64,000 bases of DNA, taken from Thioalkalivibrio sp. ALJ24 (GTDB lineage Bacteria; Pseudomonadota; Gammaproteobacteria; Ectothiorhodospirales; Ectothiorhodospiraceae). The stretch covers positions 372,001-436,000 of the forward strand of contig NZ_KB898724.1 of the NCBI RefSeq assembly GCF_000377785.1, written 5' to 3'. A program made the translations under genes and the position numbers. Below, piece by piece: positions 36,758 through 47,965 of the stretch (the stretch's first letter is position 1; each line of letters starts with the position of its first letter). The notes under the pieces are model-generated. The model had not been told where the DNA came from. It worked only from the letters and a program-made list of their open reading frames with translations, and searched no databases.

Positions 36758-37543
36758 TCAGGCCGCGAGCTCGCGGGGCGGGGTTTCGTCCTTGCGCAGG
36801 GTAAGGATCTCGTAGCTGTCCTCGGTCACCAGCAGGGTGTGCTCCCACTGAGCGGAGGGGCTGCGGTCCTTGGTGACCGCGGTCCAGCCATCGGCCAGGA
36901 CTTTCGTGTGGCGCTTGCCGGCGTTGACCATGGGTTCGATGGTGAAACACATGCCGGGCTCCAGCACCATTCCGGTCCCGGGTTTGCCGTAGTGCAGGAC
37001 CTGCGGATCCTCGTGGAAATTGCGGCCGATGCCGTGGCCGCAGAACTCGCGCACCACGGAGCAGCGCTGCTTCTCGGCATAGGTCTGGATCGCGTGGCCG
37101 ATGTCACCGAGGGTCGCGCCGGGGCGTACCTGCTGGATGCCGAGATACATGCCGGTGCGGGCCACATCGATCACCCGCTGCGCCTGGATGCTCGGCTTGC
37201 CGATGGTGAACATGCGGCTGGTGTCGCCGTGGAAGCCGTCCTTGATGACGGTGACGTCGATGTTGATGATGTCGCCGTTTTTCAGCGTGCGCTCGCCCGG
37301 AATCCCGTGGCACACCACGTGGTTCACCGAGGTGCAGACCGATTTGGGGAAGCCGCGATAGTTCAGCGGCGCCGGAGTGGCCTGCTGCTCGTTCACGATG
37401 TAGTCGTGACAGATGCGGTCGATCTCGTCGGTGGTGGTGCCGGCCACCACGTGCGGCTCGATCATCTCCAGGACCTCGGCCGCCAGACGGCCCGCGACGC
37501 GCATGTGTTCGATCTCTTCCGGGGTCTTGATGGTGACGGACAT
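36758..37543 (-). CDS. map: Methionine aminopeptidase, type I
   Basis: 261 residues. The five metal ligands are all recognisable: two Asp in GDIINIDVTVIKDGFHGDTSRMF, His in CGHGIGRNFHEDP, Glu in TIEPMV, and Glu in WEHTLLVTE. It removes the N-terminal Met from new proteins. The start at 37543 follows GGAGACCACC. It is divergent from rpsB, the common gammaproteobacterial arrangement, and glnD follows on the same strand. Confidence 0.97.
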   Translation of the reverse strand: MSVTIKTPEEIEHMRVAGRLAAEVLEMIEPHVVAGTTTDEIDRICHDYIVNEQQATPAPLNYRGFPKSVCTSVNHVVCHGIPGERTLKNGDIINIDVTVIKDGFHGDTSRMFTIGKPSIQAQRVIDVARTGMYLGIQQVRPGATLGDIGHAIQTYAEKQRCSVVREFCGHGIGRNFHEDPQVLHYGKPGTGMVLEPGMCFTIEPMVNAGKRHTKVLADGWTAVTKDRSPSAQWEHTLLVTEDSYEILTLRKDETPPRELAA

Positions 37544-37601
37544 GGTGGTCTCCGGTCGCGGCATGGCGGGGCGCGCAGGGCCCCCCGAGGGCCGTGCGCG
37601 C

Positions 37602-37631
37602 TTGGTTCGAATAACCGTTCTATGCTATAAA
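37602..37631 (+). promoter_or_regulatory. Promoter candidate of rpsB-tsf
   Basis: TTGGTT and TATAAA (preceded by TGC, an extended -10 form) are 18 bases apart. Transcription would start near 37638, leaving a leader of about 140 bases before rpsB. A structured leader bound by S2 is known for rpsB in gammaproteobacteria; I did not fold this one. Confidence 0.55.
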
Positions 37632-37779
37632 GCGCGCGCTTCGCTGGCAATTGAGCGGAGTTCACAAACCTGAATCCACACACGTATCGACACGGTCTGT
37701 CGGGTGCTGGTTCGCTCGGGCGAGCCGGTTTCAGGCCGGGATGCGTGGAGGCCTAACCCGTACAACAGGAGAATACTCA

Positions 37780-38535
37780 ATGTCCCTCGTGACCATGCGT
37801 CAGATGCTGGAGGCCGGCGTCCATTTCGGCCACCAGACCCGTTACTGGCACCCCAAGATGGCGCCGTACATCTTCGGCGAGCGCAACAAGATCCACATCA
37901 TCAACCTGGAAAAGACCCTGCCGATGTTCAACGATGCGTTGAACTTCCTTGGCAAGGTCGCGGCCGATGGCGGCCAGATCCTGTTCGTCGGCACCAAGCG
38001 TTCCGCGCGTGACGTGGTCGCCGAAGAGGCCCGCCGCGCCGGCATGCCGCACGTGACCCACCGCTGGCTGGGCGGCATGCTGACCAACTTCAGCACCGTG
38101 AAGCAGTCGATCAAGCGTCTCAAGGATCTCGAGACCATGGACGCCGACGGCTCCTTCGAGGTGCTGAACAAGCGCGAGGCCCTGTCCCGCCGTCGCGAGA
38201 AGGACAAGCTCGATCGCAGCCTGGGCGGCATCAAGGACATGAACCGCATGCCGGACGCCATGTTTGTGATCGATGTCGGGTACGAGCGCATCGCGGTCAA
38301 CGAGGCGAAGAAGCGGGGCATCCCGGTGGTCGCCGTGGTCGACTCGAACAACCCGCCGGATGGCGTGGACTACGTGATCCCGGGCAATGATGACGCGATG
38401 CGCGCGATCCAGCTGTATGTCGCCGCGGTCGCCGACACCATCATCGAAGCCAAGGGCACGATGACCACCGCCGCCGGCGAAGAGGCGTTCGGTCAGGCCG
38501 AAGCCGCCGAAGCCCAGGCCGCCGACCAGGCTTGA
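37780..38535 (+). CDS. rpsB: Ribosomal protein S2
   Basis: 251 residues. Begins [27 protein letters not shown], the universal S2 start. [34 protein letters not shown] and [33 protein letters not shown] are all conserved. It is part of the small ribosomal subunit and is needed to bind S1. The C-terminus has an Ala/Glu-rich extension. The start at 37780 follows CAGGAGAATACTCA. tsf follows 62 bases on. Confidence 0.98.
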   Translation: MSLVTMRQMLEAGVHFGHQTRYWHPKMAPYIFGERNKIHIINLEKTLPMFNDALNFLGKVAADGGQILFVGTKRSARDVVAEEARRAGMPHVTHRWLGGMLTNFSTVKQSIKRLKDLETMDADGSFEVLNKREALSRRREKDKLDRSLGGIKDMNRMPDAMFVIDVGYERIAVNEAKKRGIPVVAVVDSNNPPDGVDYVIPGNDDAMRAIQLYVAAVADTIIEAKGTMTTAAGEEAFGQAEAAEAQAADQA

Positions 38536-38597
38536 TGCAACCGGCCGGTCGCGCTGCCCGCGGCCGGCCCCGCAAGACATTTCAGGAGTCATTACCG

Positions 38598-39467
38598 ATG
38601 GCAATCACTGCTGCCCAGGTTAAGGAACTGCGCGAACGCACCGGCGCAGGCATGATGGAATGCAAGAAGGCCCTCACCGAGACCGATGGTGATCTCGAGG
38701 CCGCCGTGGAGGCCATGCGCAAGTCCGGCATGGCCAAGGCCGACAAGAAGGCCGACCGCGTGGCCGCCGAAGGTCGCGTGGAGATCGTCAGCGAGGGCAA
38801 CCGCGCGGTGATCGTGGAGGTCAACTGCGAGACCGACTTTGTTGGCAACGATGACAACTTCCGTGCGTTCGCCACGCGCTGCGCGCAGACCGCGCTCAAC
38901 ACCTCGGCCTCCGACGTGGATGGCCTGATGAACGAAGAGGTCGAGGGCGAGAAGCTGGAAGAGCATCGCACCCAGCTGGTCGCCAAGGTCGGCGAGAACG
39001 TGCAGGTTCGCCGCTTCGAACGCCTCAATGCCGAGGGTTCGCTGGGTGCCTACCAGCACGGCGCACGCATTGGCGTGCTGGTTGCGCTGGACAAGGCCGA
39101 TGACGAGCTGGCCAAGCACATCGCCATGCACATCGCCGCCAGCCATCCGGTGTGCGTGGACGAGGACGAGGTGCCGGCGGAAATGCTCGAGAAGGAGCGC
39201 GCGATGTTCAAGGCCCAGGCCGAGGAGTCGGGCAAGCCGGAGAATATCATCGAAAAGATGATCGAAGGCCGGATCCGCAAATATCTGGGCGAGATTACCC
39301 TGGTGGGGCAGGCGTTCGTGATGAACCCCGACCAGACCGTGGGCGACCTGCTCAAGGAGAAGGGCGCGAAGGTCACCGGCTTCGTCCGCTACGAGGTGGG
39401 CGAGGGCATCGAGAAGAAGACCGAGAACTTCGCCGAAGAAGTCATGGCGCAGGCCCGCGGAGCCTGA
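38598..39467 (+). CDS. tsf: Elongation factor Ts
   Basis: 289 residues. The N-terminal UBA-like module [22 protein letters not shown] and the core TDFVGND motif that inserts into EF-Tu ([13 protein letters not shown]) are present. It exchanges GDP for GTP on EF-Tu. The start follows CAGGAGTCATTACCG. A terminator lies directly after it, so pyrH-frr is a separate or attenuated unit. Confidence 0.98.
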   Translation: MAITAAQVKELRERTGAGMMECKKALTETDGDLEAAVEAMRKSGMAKADKKADRVAAEGRVEIVSEGNRAVIVEVNCETDFVGNDDNFRAFATRCAQTALNTSASDVDGLMNEEVEGEKLEEHRTQLVAKVGENVQVRRFERLNAEGSLGAYQHGARIGVLVALDKADDELAKHIAMHIAASHPVCVDEDEVPAEMLEKERAMFKAQAEESGKPENIIEKMIEGRIRKYLGEITLVGQAFVMNPDQTVGDLLKEKGAKVTGFVRYEVGEGIEKKTENFAEEVMAQARGA

Positions 39468-39473
39468 GTCGAC

Positions 39474-39502
39474 GGGCCGGACCGGGAGGTCCGGCCCTTT
39501 TT
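39474..39502 (+). terminator. Terminator between tsf and pyrH
   Basis: GGGCCGGACC and GGTCCGGCCC pair perfectly over ten bases around GGGA, followed by TTTTTC; it begins seven bases after the tsf stop. Confidence 0.92.
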
Positions 39503-39573
39503 CTGCAACCGGATTTCGTAACAGGATTCCGTTCCGCCCCGATTTACCCGTTCCAGCCCGAGAAAGGAGCCCG

Positions 39574-40308
39574 ATGAGCCAGGACACGCAGCCCGCCTAC
39601 CGACGCATCCTGCTGAAGCTGAGCGGAGAGGCCCTGCTCGGAGAACACCACTATGGTGTCGACCCGGCGGTGCTGTCGCAGGTGGCCGAGGAGGTCTGTG
39701 AACTGTCCCGGCGCGGGGTCGAGGTCGGCATCGTGATCGGCGGCGGCAATATCTTCCGCGGCGCGGGGCTGGCCGAGGGCGGCGTGGACCGCGTGACCGG
39801 CGATCACATGGGCATGCTGGCCACGGTCATCAATGCCCTCGCGCTGCAGGATGCGATCGAACGGGCCGGGCGGTTCAGCCGGGTGATGTCGGCGATCCGC
39901 ATCAACCAGGTCTGCGAGGATTACATCCGCCGTCGGGCGGTGCGACATCTGGAGAAGGGTCGCGTGGTGGTGTTCGCCGCCGGGACCGGCAATCCGTTCT
40001 TCACCACCGACTCGGCCGCCAGCCTGCGGGCGATCGAGATCAACGCCGATCTGATGATCAAGGCGACCAAGGTCGACGGGGTTTACGATGCCGATCCGGT
40101 CACGCAGGCGGATGCCCGGCGCTTCGACCGGCTGACGTTCGACGATGCGCTGGAACGCCGGCTGGGCGTGATGGACACCACCGCTCTGGTGATGTGCCGT
40201 GACAACCAGCTGCCGATACGAGTCATGAACATGTTTGCGAAGGGGGACCTGCAGCGCCTGGTGATGGGCGAATCGGTAGGAACCCTGGTCGAGGGATCCA
40301 GGCAATGA
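39574..40308 (+). CDS. pyrH: UMP kinase
   Basis: 244 residues of the amino acid kinase family. The ATP site [14 protein letters not shown] is at the N-terminus; [14 protein letters not shown], the UMP site [18 protein letters not shown] and [20 protein letters not shown] follow. It makes UDP from UMP in the cytoplasm. The ATG at 39574 is behind GAAAGGAGCCCG. It overlaps frr by four bases (ATGA). Confidence 0.97.
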   Translation: MSQDTQPAYRRILLKLSGEALLGEHHYGVDPAVLSQVAEEVCELSRRGVEVGIVIGGGNIFRGAGLAEGGVDRVTGDHMGMLATVINALALQDAIERAGRFSRVMSAIRINQVCEDYIRRRAVRHLEKGRVVVFAAGTGNPFFTTDSAASLRAIEINADLMIKATKVDGVYDADPVTQADARRFDRLTFDDALERRLGVMDTTALVMCRDNQLPIRVMNMFAKGDLQRLVMGESVGTLVEGSRQ

Positions 40309-40862
40309 CAGATGCGACGATCAAGGATGCGCGCGAGCGCATGGACAAGACGCTGGAATCGCTGCGTGCGGAACTGGGAAAGATCCGCACCGGACGTGCC
40401 CACCCCAGCCTGCTGGATCACGTGCACGTCGAGTACTACGGGACCGAGGTGCCACTGAACCAGGTGGCCAACGTGAATGCCGAGGATGCCCGTACGCTGG
40501 CAGTGCAGCCCTACGAGAAGGACATGATCGGCAAGATCGAGAAGGCGATCATGACCTCGGATCTGGGGCTCAATCCCTCGTCGCAGGGCATGGTCATCCG
40601 CGTGCCGCTGCCGGCGCTGACCGAGGAACGCCGGCGTGAGCTGGTCAAGGTGGTCAAGTCCGAGGCCGAGGGCGCGCGGGTGGCGGTGCGCAACATCCGC
40701 CGCGACGCGAACAACGTGTTCAAGCAGAAGGTCAAGGACAAGGAGATCTCCGAGGACGACGAGAAACGCGCACAGGACGAGATCCAGAAGCTCACGGACG
40801 ATCACATCGCCCGCATCGACAAGATGCTGGGCGAGAAGGAAAACGAGCTGATGGAGGTCTGA
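40305..40862 (+). CDS. frr: Ribosome recycling factor
   Basis: 185 residues, the standard length. [30 protein letters not shown] and the helical bundle with [39 protein letters not shown] are conserved. With EF-G it splits the ribosome after termination. Its ATG overlaps the pyrH stop. Confidence 0.97.
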   Translation: MTDATIKDARERMDKTLESLRAELGKIRTGRAHPSLLDHVHVEYYGTEVPLNQVANVNAEDARTLAVQPYEKDMIGKIEKAIMTSDLGLNPSSQGMVIRVPLPALTEERRRELVKVVKSEAEGARVAVRNIRRDANNVFKQKVKDKEISEDDEKRAQDEIQKLTDDHIARIDKMLGEKENELMEV

Positions 40863-40873
40863 CGGAACGCGTC

Positions 40874-41629
40874 ATGCCGGATCCGGATCCGACCATGACC
40901 GCCGTCGATGCCGTGTTGCCCGCCCATGTGGCGGTAATCATGGACGGCAATGGCCGCTGGGCCGAGACCCGCGGTCAGCCACGGGCGGCCGGTCACCGCG
41001 AGGGGCTGGGCGCGACCCGTGAAGCCGTGCGCTTCTTCGGTGAACGCGGCGTTCGGGCGCTCACCCTGTTCGCCTTCAGCAGCGAGAACTGGCGCCGCCC
41101 GCGCGAAGAGGTGGAGGCGCTGTTCGATCTGTTCGTCTCCGCGATCGAGGGAGAACTCCCGGAACTGCTGGAACGGGGCGTGTGCCTGCGTTTCATCGGT
41201 GAGCGTGCCCGATTCCCGGATGAACTCCAGCAGCGGATGGGCGAGGCCGAGAGGCGCACCGCGGAGAACGGTGGTCTGGAACTGGTGATCGCACTGGGTT
41301 ATGGCGGGCGCTGGGACATGCAGCAGGCCGCGCTGCGCTGGGCCCGGGCGCAGGGCGATGAAGCCCGCGCGGACGACGAGGCCGGGCTTGCGCGTTACCT
41401 GAGCACCGCCGGGCTGCCGGACGTGGACCTGCTGATTCGCACCGGGGGAGAACAGCGCATCAGCAACTTCCTCCTGTGGCAGGCGGCCTACGCCGAGCTG
41501 CTGTTTGTCGATACCCTCTGGCCGGACATGACCACGGACGATTTCGAGCGGGCGCTGCAATGGTATGCCGGGCGCCAGCGGCGGTTCGGCGGTGTCCCCG
41601 GGACGCAGGGCGAGGCGGTGAATGCTTAA
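40874..41629 (+). CDS. uppS: Undecaprenyl diphosphate synthase
   Basis: 251 residues. The catalytic VAVIMDGNGRWAE loop, SSENWRRPREEV and LLIRTGGEQRISNFLLWQAAYAEL are intact. It extends farnesyl diphosphate with eight isoprene units to the carrier lipid used for peptidoglycan and O-antigen. The ATG at 40874 has no strong ribosome site; the Met seven codons on is an alternative. It overlaps cdsA by eight bases. Confidence 0.96.
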   Translation: MPDPDPTMTAVDAVLPAHVAVIMDGNGRWAETRGQPRAAGHREGLGATREAVRFFGERGVRALTLFAFSSENWRRPREEVEALFDLFVSAIEGELPELLERGVCLRFIGERARFPDELQQRMGEAERRTAENGGLELVIALGYGGRWDMQQAALRWARAQGDEARADDEAGLARYLSTAGLPDVDLLIRTGGEQRISNFLLWQAAYAELLFVDTLWPDMTTDDFERALQWYAGRQRRFGGVPGTQGEAVNA

Positions 41630-42449
41630 GCAGCGGGTGATCACGGCCAGTGCGCTGGGGCTGCCGGCGCTGGCGCTGATCGCCTGGGGGCCGGCCTGGG
41701 CGGTGCTGATCCTGGTGGCCGCAACCCTCGGGCTGGCGGCCTGGGAGTGGGCGACCCTGGCGCAGCTACCGGGGACCGGCACACGCGTGGCCTGGACCGC
41801 GGCGGTGGTCGCAGGGATCGCCCTGGCCGCGCCGCTGGGCGGTGCCGGTGCGGAGCTGGCGCTGGTGCTGCTGGGCGTGGTGGTGTGGGGCGCGGCGGCG
41901 CTGTCCCTGCCTTTTTATCATCCGGACACCGCACGGGATGCCGTGTGGCGGCCGCTGCTGCAGATCGCGGGATTGTTGATGATCATCCCGGCAGGGGCGG
42001 CCATTCTCGCGTTGCACCGGATTGAACCGCTGCTGGTGGTCTACCTGATCGTGATGATCGGGCTGGCGGATACCGGGGCGTATTTCGCCGGGCGCCGCTT
42101 CGGCCGGACCACGCTGGCCCCCGAGATCAGCCCCGGCAAGACCCGCGAGGGGCTGATGGGCGGCATGGCCATGGTGTTCGTGTTCGCAGTGCTGGTTGCG
42201 GTGGCCACGGATCTGGACCCGATGGACGCTCTCCCGTTCGTCCTGCTGTCGCTGGTGGTGGGGCTTATCTCGGTGGTGGGGGACCTTTTCGAAAGCATTC
42301 TCAAACGCCGCACCGGGGCCAAGGACAGCGGTTCCTTGCTCCCGGGGCACGGCGGTATTCTGGACCGGGTGGACAGTCACCTGGCCGCCGCGCCGGTGCT
42401 GGCGGGCGGACTCTACTGGCTGCAGCTGTGGCCGACACCCGCCATCTGA
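41622..42449 (+). CDS. cdsA: Phosphatidate cytidylyltransferase
   Basis: 275 residues with about seven membrane helices. The CDS signature is near the C-terminus: [36 protein letters not shown], holding the metal-binding Asp residues. It makes CDP-diacylglycerol from CTP and phosphatidate in the inner membrane. [15 protein letters not shown] upstream is also conserved. Confidence 0.96.
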   Translation: MLKQRVITASALGLPALALIAWGPAWAVLILVAATLGLAAWEWATLAQLPGTGTRVAWTAAVVAGIALAAPLGGAGAELALVLLGVVVWGAAALSLPFYHPDTARDAVWRPLLQIAGLLMIIPAGAAILALHRIEPLLVVYLIVMIGLADTGAYFAGRRFGRTTLAPEISPGKTREGLMGGMAMVFVFAVLVAVATDLDPMDALPFVLLSLVVGLISVVGDLFESILKRRTGAKDSGSLLPGHGGILDRVDSHLAAAPVLAGGLYWLQLWPTPAI

Positions 42450-42486
42450 ACGCAGGGCGCGGGGCGCACCGATTCGCGAGCATCCC

Positions 42487-43689
42487 ATGAGCAAGCAACA
42501 GATCACCATCCTCGGCTCCACCGGCTCGATCGGGCTCAGCACCCTGGACGTGGTAGCACGGCAGCCGGAGCGCTTCGAGGTGTACGCGCTCACCGCCCAA
42601 CGCAACGTGGAACGCATGGTGGCGCAGTGCCTCGAATTCCGTCCGCGGGTTGCGGTGATGGTTGAGCCCGAAGCGGCCGACGCGCTGCGCGATTGCCTGG
42701 CCGCGGCCGGCTGCGACACCGAGGTGCGCGGTGGAGCGCAGGCGCTGGTTGAGGTCAGCCGAGCGCCCGAGGTGGATGCGGTGATGGCAGCCATCGTGGG
42801 CGCGGCGGGGCTGCTGCCCACCCTGGCGGCGGCGGAGCATGGCAAACGGGTGCTGCTGGCGAACAAGGAAGCGCTGGTGATGTCGGGCGCCCTGCTGATG
42901 GACGCGGTGGGCCGCTCCGGTGCCCGGCTGCTGCCGATCGATTCGGAACACAACGCGATCTTCCAGTGCCTGCCGAACGGCTACACCTGCGCCGATCCGG
43001 TGACCCCGCACGGGGCCAGCCGCATCTGGCTGACCGCCTCCGGCGGGCCGTTTCGCGAGCGGGCGCTGGAGACCTTCGGCGATATCACGCCGGACGAGGC
43101 CTGTGCCCACCCGAACTGGGACATGGGCCGCAAGATCTCGGTGGACTCGGCGACCATGATGAACAAGGGGCTGGAGCTGATCGAGGCCTGCTGGCTGTTC
43201 GCGGTGCCGCCCTCGAGCATCCAGGTGGTGCTGCATCCCCAGAGCATCGTGCATTCCATGGTCGCCTACGAGGACGGTTCGGTGCTGGCGCAGCTGGGTA
43301 ATCCCGACATGCGCACGCCGATTGCCCATGCCCTCGCCTGGCCGCAGCGCATGGAGTCGGGGGTGCAGGCGCTGGATCTGCTGAGCATGGGGGCGCTGGA
43401 ATTCTCCGAGCCCTGCGCCACGCGCTATCCGGCCCTGCGCCTGGCCCAGCGTGCGCTGGAAAAGGGCGGGACGGCCACCGCGGTGCTCAATGCCGCCAAC
43501 GAGGTGGCGGTCGAGGCCTTCCTCGACGGGGCGCTGGCGTTCGATGGCATTCCCGCATTGATCGAGGCGACGCTGGAAGGCGTGGAGCCGGAACCCGCGG
43601 ATACGCTGGAAGTCGTACTGGATGCCGACGCGCGCGCACGGGCGCACGCGCGGGACTGGCTCGAGATGCGGGGGCGTGAAGCGGTGTGA
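42487..43689 (+). CDS. dxr: 1-deoxy-D-xylulose 5-phosphate reductoisomerase
   Basis: 400 residues. NADPH site [19 protein letters not shown], metal/substrate site [15 protein letters not shown], flexible loop [11 protein letters not shown] and [26 protein letters not shown] are all present. It commits carbon to the MEP isoprenoid pathway, which also supplies UppS and the hopanoid genes. Start MSKQQITIL at 42487; the frame upstream is the shadow of cdsA. Confidence 0.97.
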   Translation: MSKQQITILGSTGSIGLSTLDVVARQPERFEVYALTAQRNVERMVAQCLEFRPRVAVMVEPEAADALRDCLAAAGCDTEVRGGAQALVEVSRAPEVDAVMAAIVGAAGLLPTLAAAEHGKRVLLANKEALVMSGALLMDAVGRSGARLLPIDSEHNAIFQCLPNGYTCADPVTPHGASRIWLTASGGPFRERALETFGDITPDEACAHPNWDMGRKISVDSATMMNKGLELIEACWLFAVPPSSIQVVLHPQSIVHSMVAYEDGSVLAQLGNPDMRTPIAHALAWPQRMESGVQALDLLSMGALEFSEPCATRYPALRLAQRALEKGGTATAVLNAANEVAVEAFLDGALAFDGIPALIEATLEGVEPEPADTLEVVLDADARARAHARDWLEMRGREAV

Positions 43690-45050
43690 CGGGATTTCTG
43701 ACCAGCCTGCTGGCGTTTGTCGTGGCGATCGGGGTGCTCGTCACGGTGCACGAGTACGGCCATTTCCTCGCCGCCCGGTTGATGGGGGTGCGCGTCCTGC
43801 GCTTCTCCGTGGGCTTCGGGCGACCGCTCTGGTCCCGCCGGTTCGGTCGCGATCGAACCGAGTTCATGGTGGCCACCATTCCGCTGGGCGGCTACGTGAA
43901 GATGCTCGACGGGCGCGAGAGCGAAGTCCCGCCCGGCGAGGAGCACCGTGCCTTCGACCGCAAGGGGCTGGGGGCGCGTACGTTCGTGGTGCTGGCCGGT
44001 CCGGGGGCCAATTTCCTGCTGGCCATCGCGGTGTTCGCGCTGATGTTCATGATCGGCGTCGGCGGCGTGCGGCCGGTGGTGGGCGAGATTACTCCGGACT
44101 CGCCGGCGGCGCAGGCCGGCCTCGAGCGCGGCGAAGAGATCGTGCGCATCGCCGGGCGCGAGGTGACCGACTGGGAGCAGGCCAACCTGCGCCTGCTTGA
44201 CCATGCCGTACGGGGTGATACGGTGCCGCTCGTGGTGCGCGACGCCGACGGTCGCGAGGTCGAACGGCGGCTGGATCTGGGTGCGCGCTCGGAATTGCTG
44301 GGCGAGGGCCAGTTTCTCGATCGTCTGGGCATCGCCCCCTACCGGCCCCAGCTGGAGCCCCGGATCGGCGAGGTCGAGTCCGGCTCGCCGGCCGACCGCG
44401 CCGGGCTGCAACCCGGCGACCGGGTAGTGGCGATGAACGGCGACACCGTGGAGGACTGGAGCGACTGGGTCGAACGGATCCAGGCGCGCGCCGGTACCGA
44501 ACTGGAGGTCACGCTGGAGCGCGACGGGGCCCGGCAGCAGGTGACCCTGACGCCGGATGCGGTGGAGACCGACGAGGGGACCATCGGGCGGATCGGCGCC
44601 GGCGTCGACACCGATCAGCCGGGCATGCGCGAGCTCGGCGTGATCGTGCGTCAGGGCCCACTGGAGGCCGCGGGCTCCGGCGTGGTGCGGACCTGGGAGG
44701 TGACCACGCTGACCCTCGGGATCCTGTGGCGCATGATCACCGGCGAGGCCTCGGTCAAAAACATCAGCGGACCGGTTACCATAGCGGAGTTTGCCGGCAC
44801 GTCCGCGGTCATCGGGATCTCCGCGTTTCTCGGATTTCTCGGGATCGTCAGCGTGTCGCTGGGGATCATCAATCTGCTGCCGATTCCGATGCTGGACGGC
44901 GGGCACCTGCTGTATTACGCGGCCGAGGCCGTGAAGGGCAGTCCGGTGTCGGAGCGCACCCAGATCGTGGGACAGCAGATCGGTCTGCTCATGGTCGCGG
45001 CATTGATGATCCTCGCCTTCTACAACGACTTGACACGGTTGTTCGGCTGA
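43686..45050 (+). CDS. rseP: RseP site-2 protease
   Basis: 454 residues from a GTG overlapping the dxr stop. The zinc site is HEYGH (22-26) in the first membrane helix, and the second part is [16 protein letters not shown]. Two periplasmic PDZ domains lie between (about 115-190 and 205-280). It cuts the anti-sigma factor RseA within the membrane during the envelope stress response and clears signal peptides. It lies just ahead of bamA, as in E. coli. Confidence 0.96.
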   Translation: MTGFLTSLLAFVVAIGVLVTVHEYGHFLAARLMGVRVLRFSVGFGRPLWSRRFGRDRTEFMVATIPLGGYVKMLDGRESEVPPGEEHRAFDRKGLGARTFVVLAGPGANFLLAIAVFALMFMIGVGGVRPVVGEITPDSPAAQAGLERGEEIVRIAGREVTDWEQANLRLLDHAVRGDTVPLVVRDADGREVERRLDLGARSELLGEGQFLDRLGIAPYRPQLEPRIGEVESGSPADRAGLQPGDRVVAMNGDTVEDWSDWVERIQARAGTELEVTLERDGARQQVTLTPDAVETDEGTIGRIGAGVDTDQPGMRELGVIVRQGPLEAAGSGVVRTWEVTTLTLGILWRMITGEASVKNISGPVTIAEFAGTSAVIGISAFLGFLGIVSVSLGIINLLPIPMLDGGHLLYYAAEAVKGSPVSERTQIVGQQIGLLMVAALMILAFYNDLTRLFG

Positions 45051-45089
45051 CCTGAACCGGTGCCGGACGCCCTCCACCTGGCGGACAGC

Positions 45090-47423
45090 ATGGCGCGACA
45101 TAGCTTGAAAGGATGGGCCCTGCTCGGGCTGGTGACCCTCGCGGGCCCGGCCTGGGGACAGGCCTACCAGATCGAGGACATCGAGATCGAGGGGCTGGAA
45201 CGCATCACCGCGGGGACCGCCCTGAGCTATCTCCCGGTCGAGGTCGGCGACACCTTCGACGACAGCCAGACCCCGGAGGTGATCCGCGAACTGTTCCGCA
45301 CCGGTTTCTTTGATGACGTTGAGCTTGCCCGCCGCGGCGACGTGCTGGTGGTGATCGTTTCCGAGCGCCCGGCGATCAACGAGATCCGCTTCTCCGGTAA
45401 CGACGAGATCCCGGACGAGGGCCTGCAGGAGGCGCTGGAATCGGTCGGACTGCGCAGCGGCCGGGTGTTCAACCGGACACTGCTGGACCGCATCGAGAAC
45501 GAACTACGCGAACAATATTTCGCCCGCGGGCGGTACAACGTGGCCATCGACGTCGACATCCAGGAACTGCCGCGCAACCGGGTGGATGTCGACATCGACA
45601 TCACCGAGGGTCCGCAGGCAAAGATCCGCGGCGTGAACCTGGTCGGCAACCAGGCCTTCGACAACCGCGAGCTGCTGGGTGACTTCGAGTCCGGCGTGCC
45701 GCGCTGGTGGCAGTTCTTCTCCAGCCGCGACGACTACTCGCGCGAGAAACTCTCCGGGGATCTCGAGACCCTGCGCTCGCGCTATCTGGATTCGGGCTTC
45801 CTCGAGTTCGATGTCGATTCCACTCAGGTGACCCTGTCGCCCAACCGTGAGGACCTGTTCATCACGATCAACGTGGACGAGGGCGAGCCCTATACCCTGG
45901 TCGGGACCGAGCTGGCCGGGGAGTTCGTGATCCCCGAGGACGAACTGCGTTCGCTGATCGAGGTGGACCTGGACGAGCCGTTCTCGCGCAGTCAGGTGAC
46001 CGAATCCGCGGAGCGCATCTCCGAACGCCTGGAGCGCGAGGGCTACGCCTTCGCCAACGTGAACCCGGTGCCCGACGTTGACGAGGACAACCGCGAGGTC
46101 ACGGTCACCTTCTTCGTGGACCCGGGTCCGCGGGTCTACGTGCGCCGCATCAACATCTCGGGCAACGAGAACACCGAGGACAACGTCTATCGGCGCGAAC
46201 TGCGGCAGATGGAGTCGGCCTGGTACAACGGCGCGCTGATCGAACGTTCGCGGGTGCGGCTGCAGCGCCTGCCATTCGTCGCCAGCGTCAACGTCGAGAC
46301 GCGGCGGGTGCCGGGGTCGGACGACGAGGTGGACCTGGACATCAGCGTGACCGAACGCCAGTCCGGCGCGCTGTCGCTGGGCGCCGGCTATTCGCAGAAC
46401 CAGGGCCTGCTGCTGTCCGGTTCGATCTCGCAGGACAACTTCCTCGGCACCGGGAACCGTTTCTCCGCGGAGATCAGTACCTCTGACGTGAACCGGGTGT
46501 TCCGCATGGACCTGACCAACCCGCACTACACCCCGGCGGGTGCCAGTCGCGGGTTCTCGGTGTTCTACCGCGAGGTCGATGCCGAGGAGGCCAACATCTC
46601 GCGCTATTCCACCGACCGCTACGGCTTCAACGTGACCTACGGCATCCCGCTGTCGGAAGTCGACCGGCTGCGGATCCGTCCCGGCTTCGAGCACATCGCG
46701 GTCAATACCGTGGACCACACCGGGGGACGGACCGGCACCCCGGTGGAGATCCGCGACGAGCTGGACGAGTTCGGCGATACCGCCAACCTGTTCAAGCTGG
46801 AGACCAGCTACATCCACGACACCCGTGATTCCACCACCTTTGCCACTCAGGGCCGGCGGCATCGCGTGAGTGCGGAGCTGGCGATCCCGGGCAGTGATCG
46901 CGAGTTCTACAAGCTGACCTACTCGGGCGAGGAGCTGTTCCGCCTGAGCGAGCGGTTCACCTTTTCGTTCTCCGGTGGCGTTGGCTATGGTGATGGCTTT
47001 GGCAGTGACGAGCTGCCGTTCTTCGAACGGTTCTTCGCCGGCGGGATCCGGTCGGTGCGTGGTTACGAGGACAACCGGCTGGGCGACCTGCGCCCGCTGC
47101 GCAACGGCCAGCCCGCGACCCGGGACGAGAACGACGATCCCTATGGCGGACGTCTGCGCACCACGTTGTCCGGCGAGCTGTTCTTCCCGGCCCCGTTCGC
47201 CGTGGACAACGACGGCATCCGCATGAGCACGTTCGTGGACGCCGGCAACGTGTTCAATGACCCGGGCGATTTCGATGCCGGCGAACTGCGCGCCGCGGCC
47301 GGCGTGGCCCTGACCTGGTTCTCGCCGGTGGGGCCGCTGAGCTTCAGCGTGGCCGAGCCGCTGAACGACGAGCCGGGTGACGACACCCAGAGCTTCCAGT
47401 TCCAGCTGGGTGCGGGATTCTGA
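45090..47423 (+). CDS. bamA: BamA, outer membrane protein assembly factor
   Basis: 777 residues. A signal peptide ends at GPAWGQA. Five POTRA domains follow (about residues 24-420), and the Omp85 barrel ends in FQFQLGAGF with the terminal Phe needed for insertion. The barrel motif RSVRGYEDNRLG (loop 6, the VRGF/Y motif) is present. It folds beta-barrel proteins into the outer membrane. The Met at 45090 is preferred over a GTG ten codons earlier because it starts a clean signal peptide (MARHSLKGW). Confidence 0.96.
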   Translation: MARHSLKGWALLGLVTLAGPAWGQAYQIEDIEIEGLERITAGTALSYLPVEVGDTFDDSQTPEVIRELFRTGFFDDVELARRGDVLVVIVSERPAINEIRFSGNDEIPDEGLQEALESVGLRSGRVFNRTLLDRIENELREQYFARGRYNVAIDVDIQELPRNRVDVDIDITEGPQAKIRGVNLVGNQAFDNRELLGDFESGVPRWWQFFSSRDDYSREKLSGDLETLRSRYLDSGFLEFDVDSTQVTLSPNREDLFITINVDEGEPYTLVGTELAGEFVIPEDELRSLIEVDLDEPFSRSQVTESAERISERLEREGYAFANVNPVPDVDEDNREVTVTFFVDPGPRVYVRRINISGNENTEDNVYRRELRQMESAWYNGALIERSRVRLQRLPFVASVNVETRRVPGSDDEVDLDISVTERQSGALSLGAGYSQNQGLLLSGSISQDNFLGTGNRFSAEISTSDVNRVFRMDLTNPHYTPAGASRGFSVFYREVDAEEANISRYSTDRYGFNVTYGIPLSEVDRLRIRPGFEHIAVNTVDHTGGRTGTPVEIRDELDEFGDTANLFKLETSYIHDTRDSTTFATQGRRHRVSAELAIPGSDREFYKLTYSGEELFRLSERFTFSFSGGVGYGDGFGSDELPFFERFFAGGIRSVRGYEDNRLGDLRPLRNGQPATRDENDDPYGGRLRTTLSGELFFPAPFAVDNDGIRMSTFVDAGNVFNDPGDFDAGELRAAAGVALTWFSPVGPLSFSVAEPLNDEPGDDTQSFQFQLGAGF

Positions 47424-47449
47424 GGGGCGGCGACGCCCCGGGAGGAGGC

Positions 47450-47965
47450 ATGAAGGCCTGGATAACGGGCGGAATCGGCCTGGCACTGGTGCTGGCCGGC
47501 TGGATGGCGGTACCCGCCGCGGCCGGTGCCCAGACCGTGGGCTATGTGACCATGAACCGGATCCTCGAGGACTCGCCCCAGGCCGAACAGGCGATGCGCG
47601 AGCTGGAGGAGGAGTTCTCCCCGCGCGATTCCGAGCTGGTGGCCGAGCGCGAGGAACTGCAGCGCATGCGCGACCGTCTGGAGCGCGAGGGGGACATGAT
47701 GGACCCCTCCGACCGGGCCTCGCTGGAACGCGAGTTCTCGGCGCGTTCGCGCGAGTTCCGGCGTGCTCAGGAGAGCTTCTCGGAGGACCTCAACGTGCGC
47801 CGCAACGAGGAACTGTCGCGGCTGCAGCGGCGCATCAACGATGCCATCGCGGAACTGGCGCGCGAGCGCGACATCGACGTGATCCTGACCGAGCGCAACG
47901 TGCTCTACGCCTCGGATCGCGTGGACATCACCGACGACGTGCTGGCCGCGATGCAGAGTGACTGA
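47450..47965 (+). CDS. skp: Skp/OmpH periplasmic chaperone
   Basis: 171 residues. Signal peptide to AAAGAQ, then [28 protein letters not shown] and long charged helices that form the Skp tentacles, ending in the short strand [23 protein letters not shown]. It holds unfolded outer-membrane proteins for BamA. The start is behind GGGAGGAGGC. The stop overlaps lpxD by eight bases. Confidence 0.93.
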   Translation: MKAWITGGIGLALVLAGWMAVPAAAGAQTVGYVTMNRILEDSPQAEQAMRELEEEFSPRDSELVAEREELQRMRDRLEREGDMMDPSDRASLEREFSARSREFRRAQESFSEDLNVRRNEELSRLQRRINDAIAELARERDIDVILTERNVLYASDRVDITDDVLAAMQSD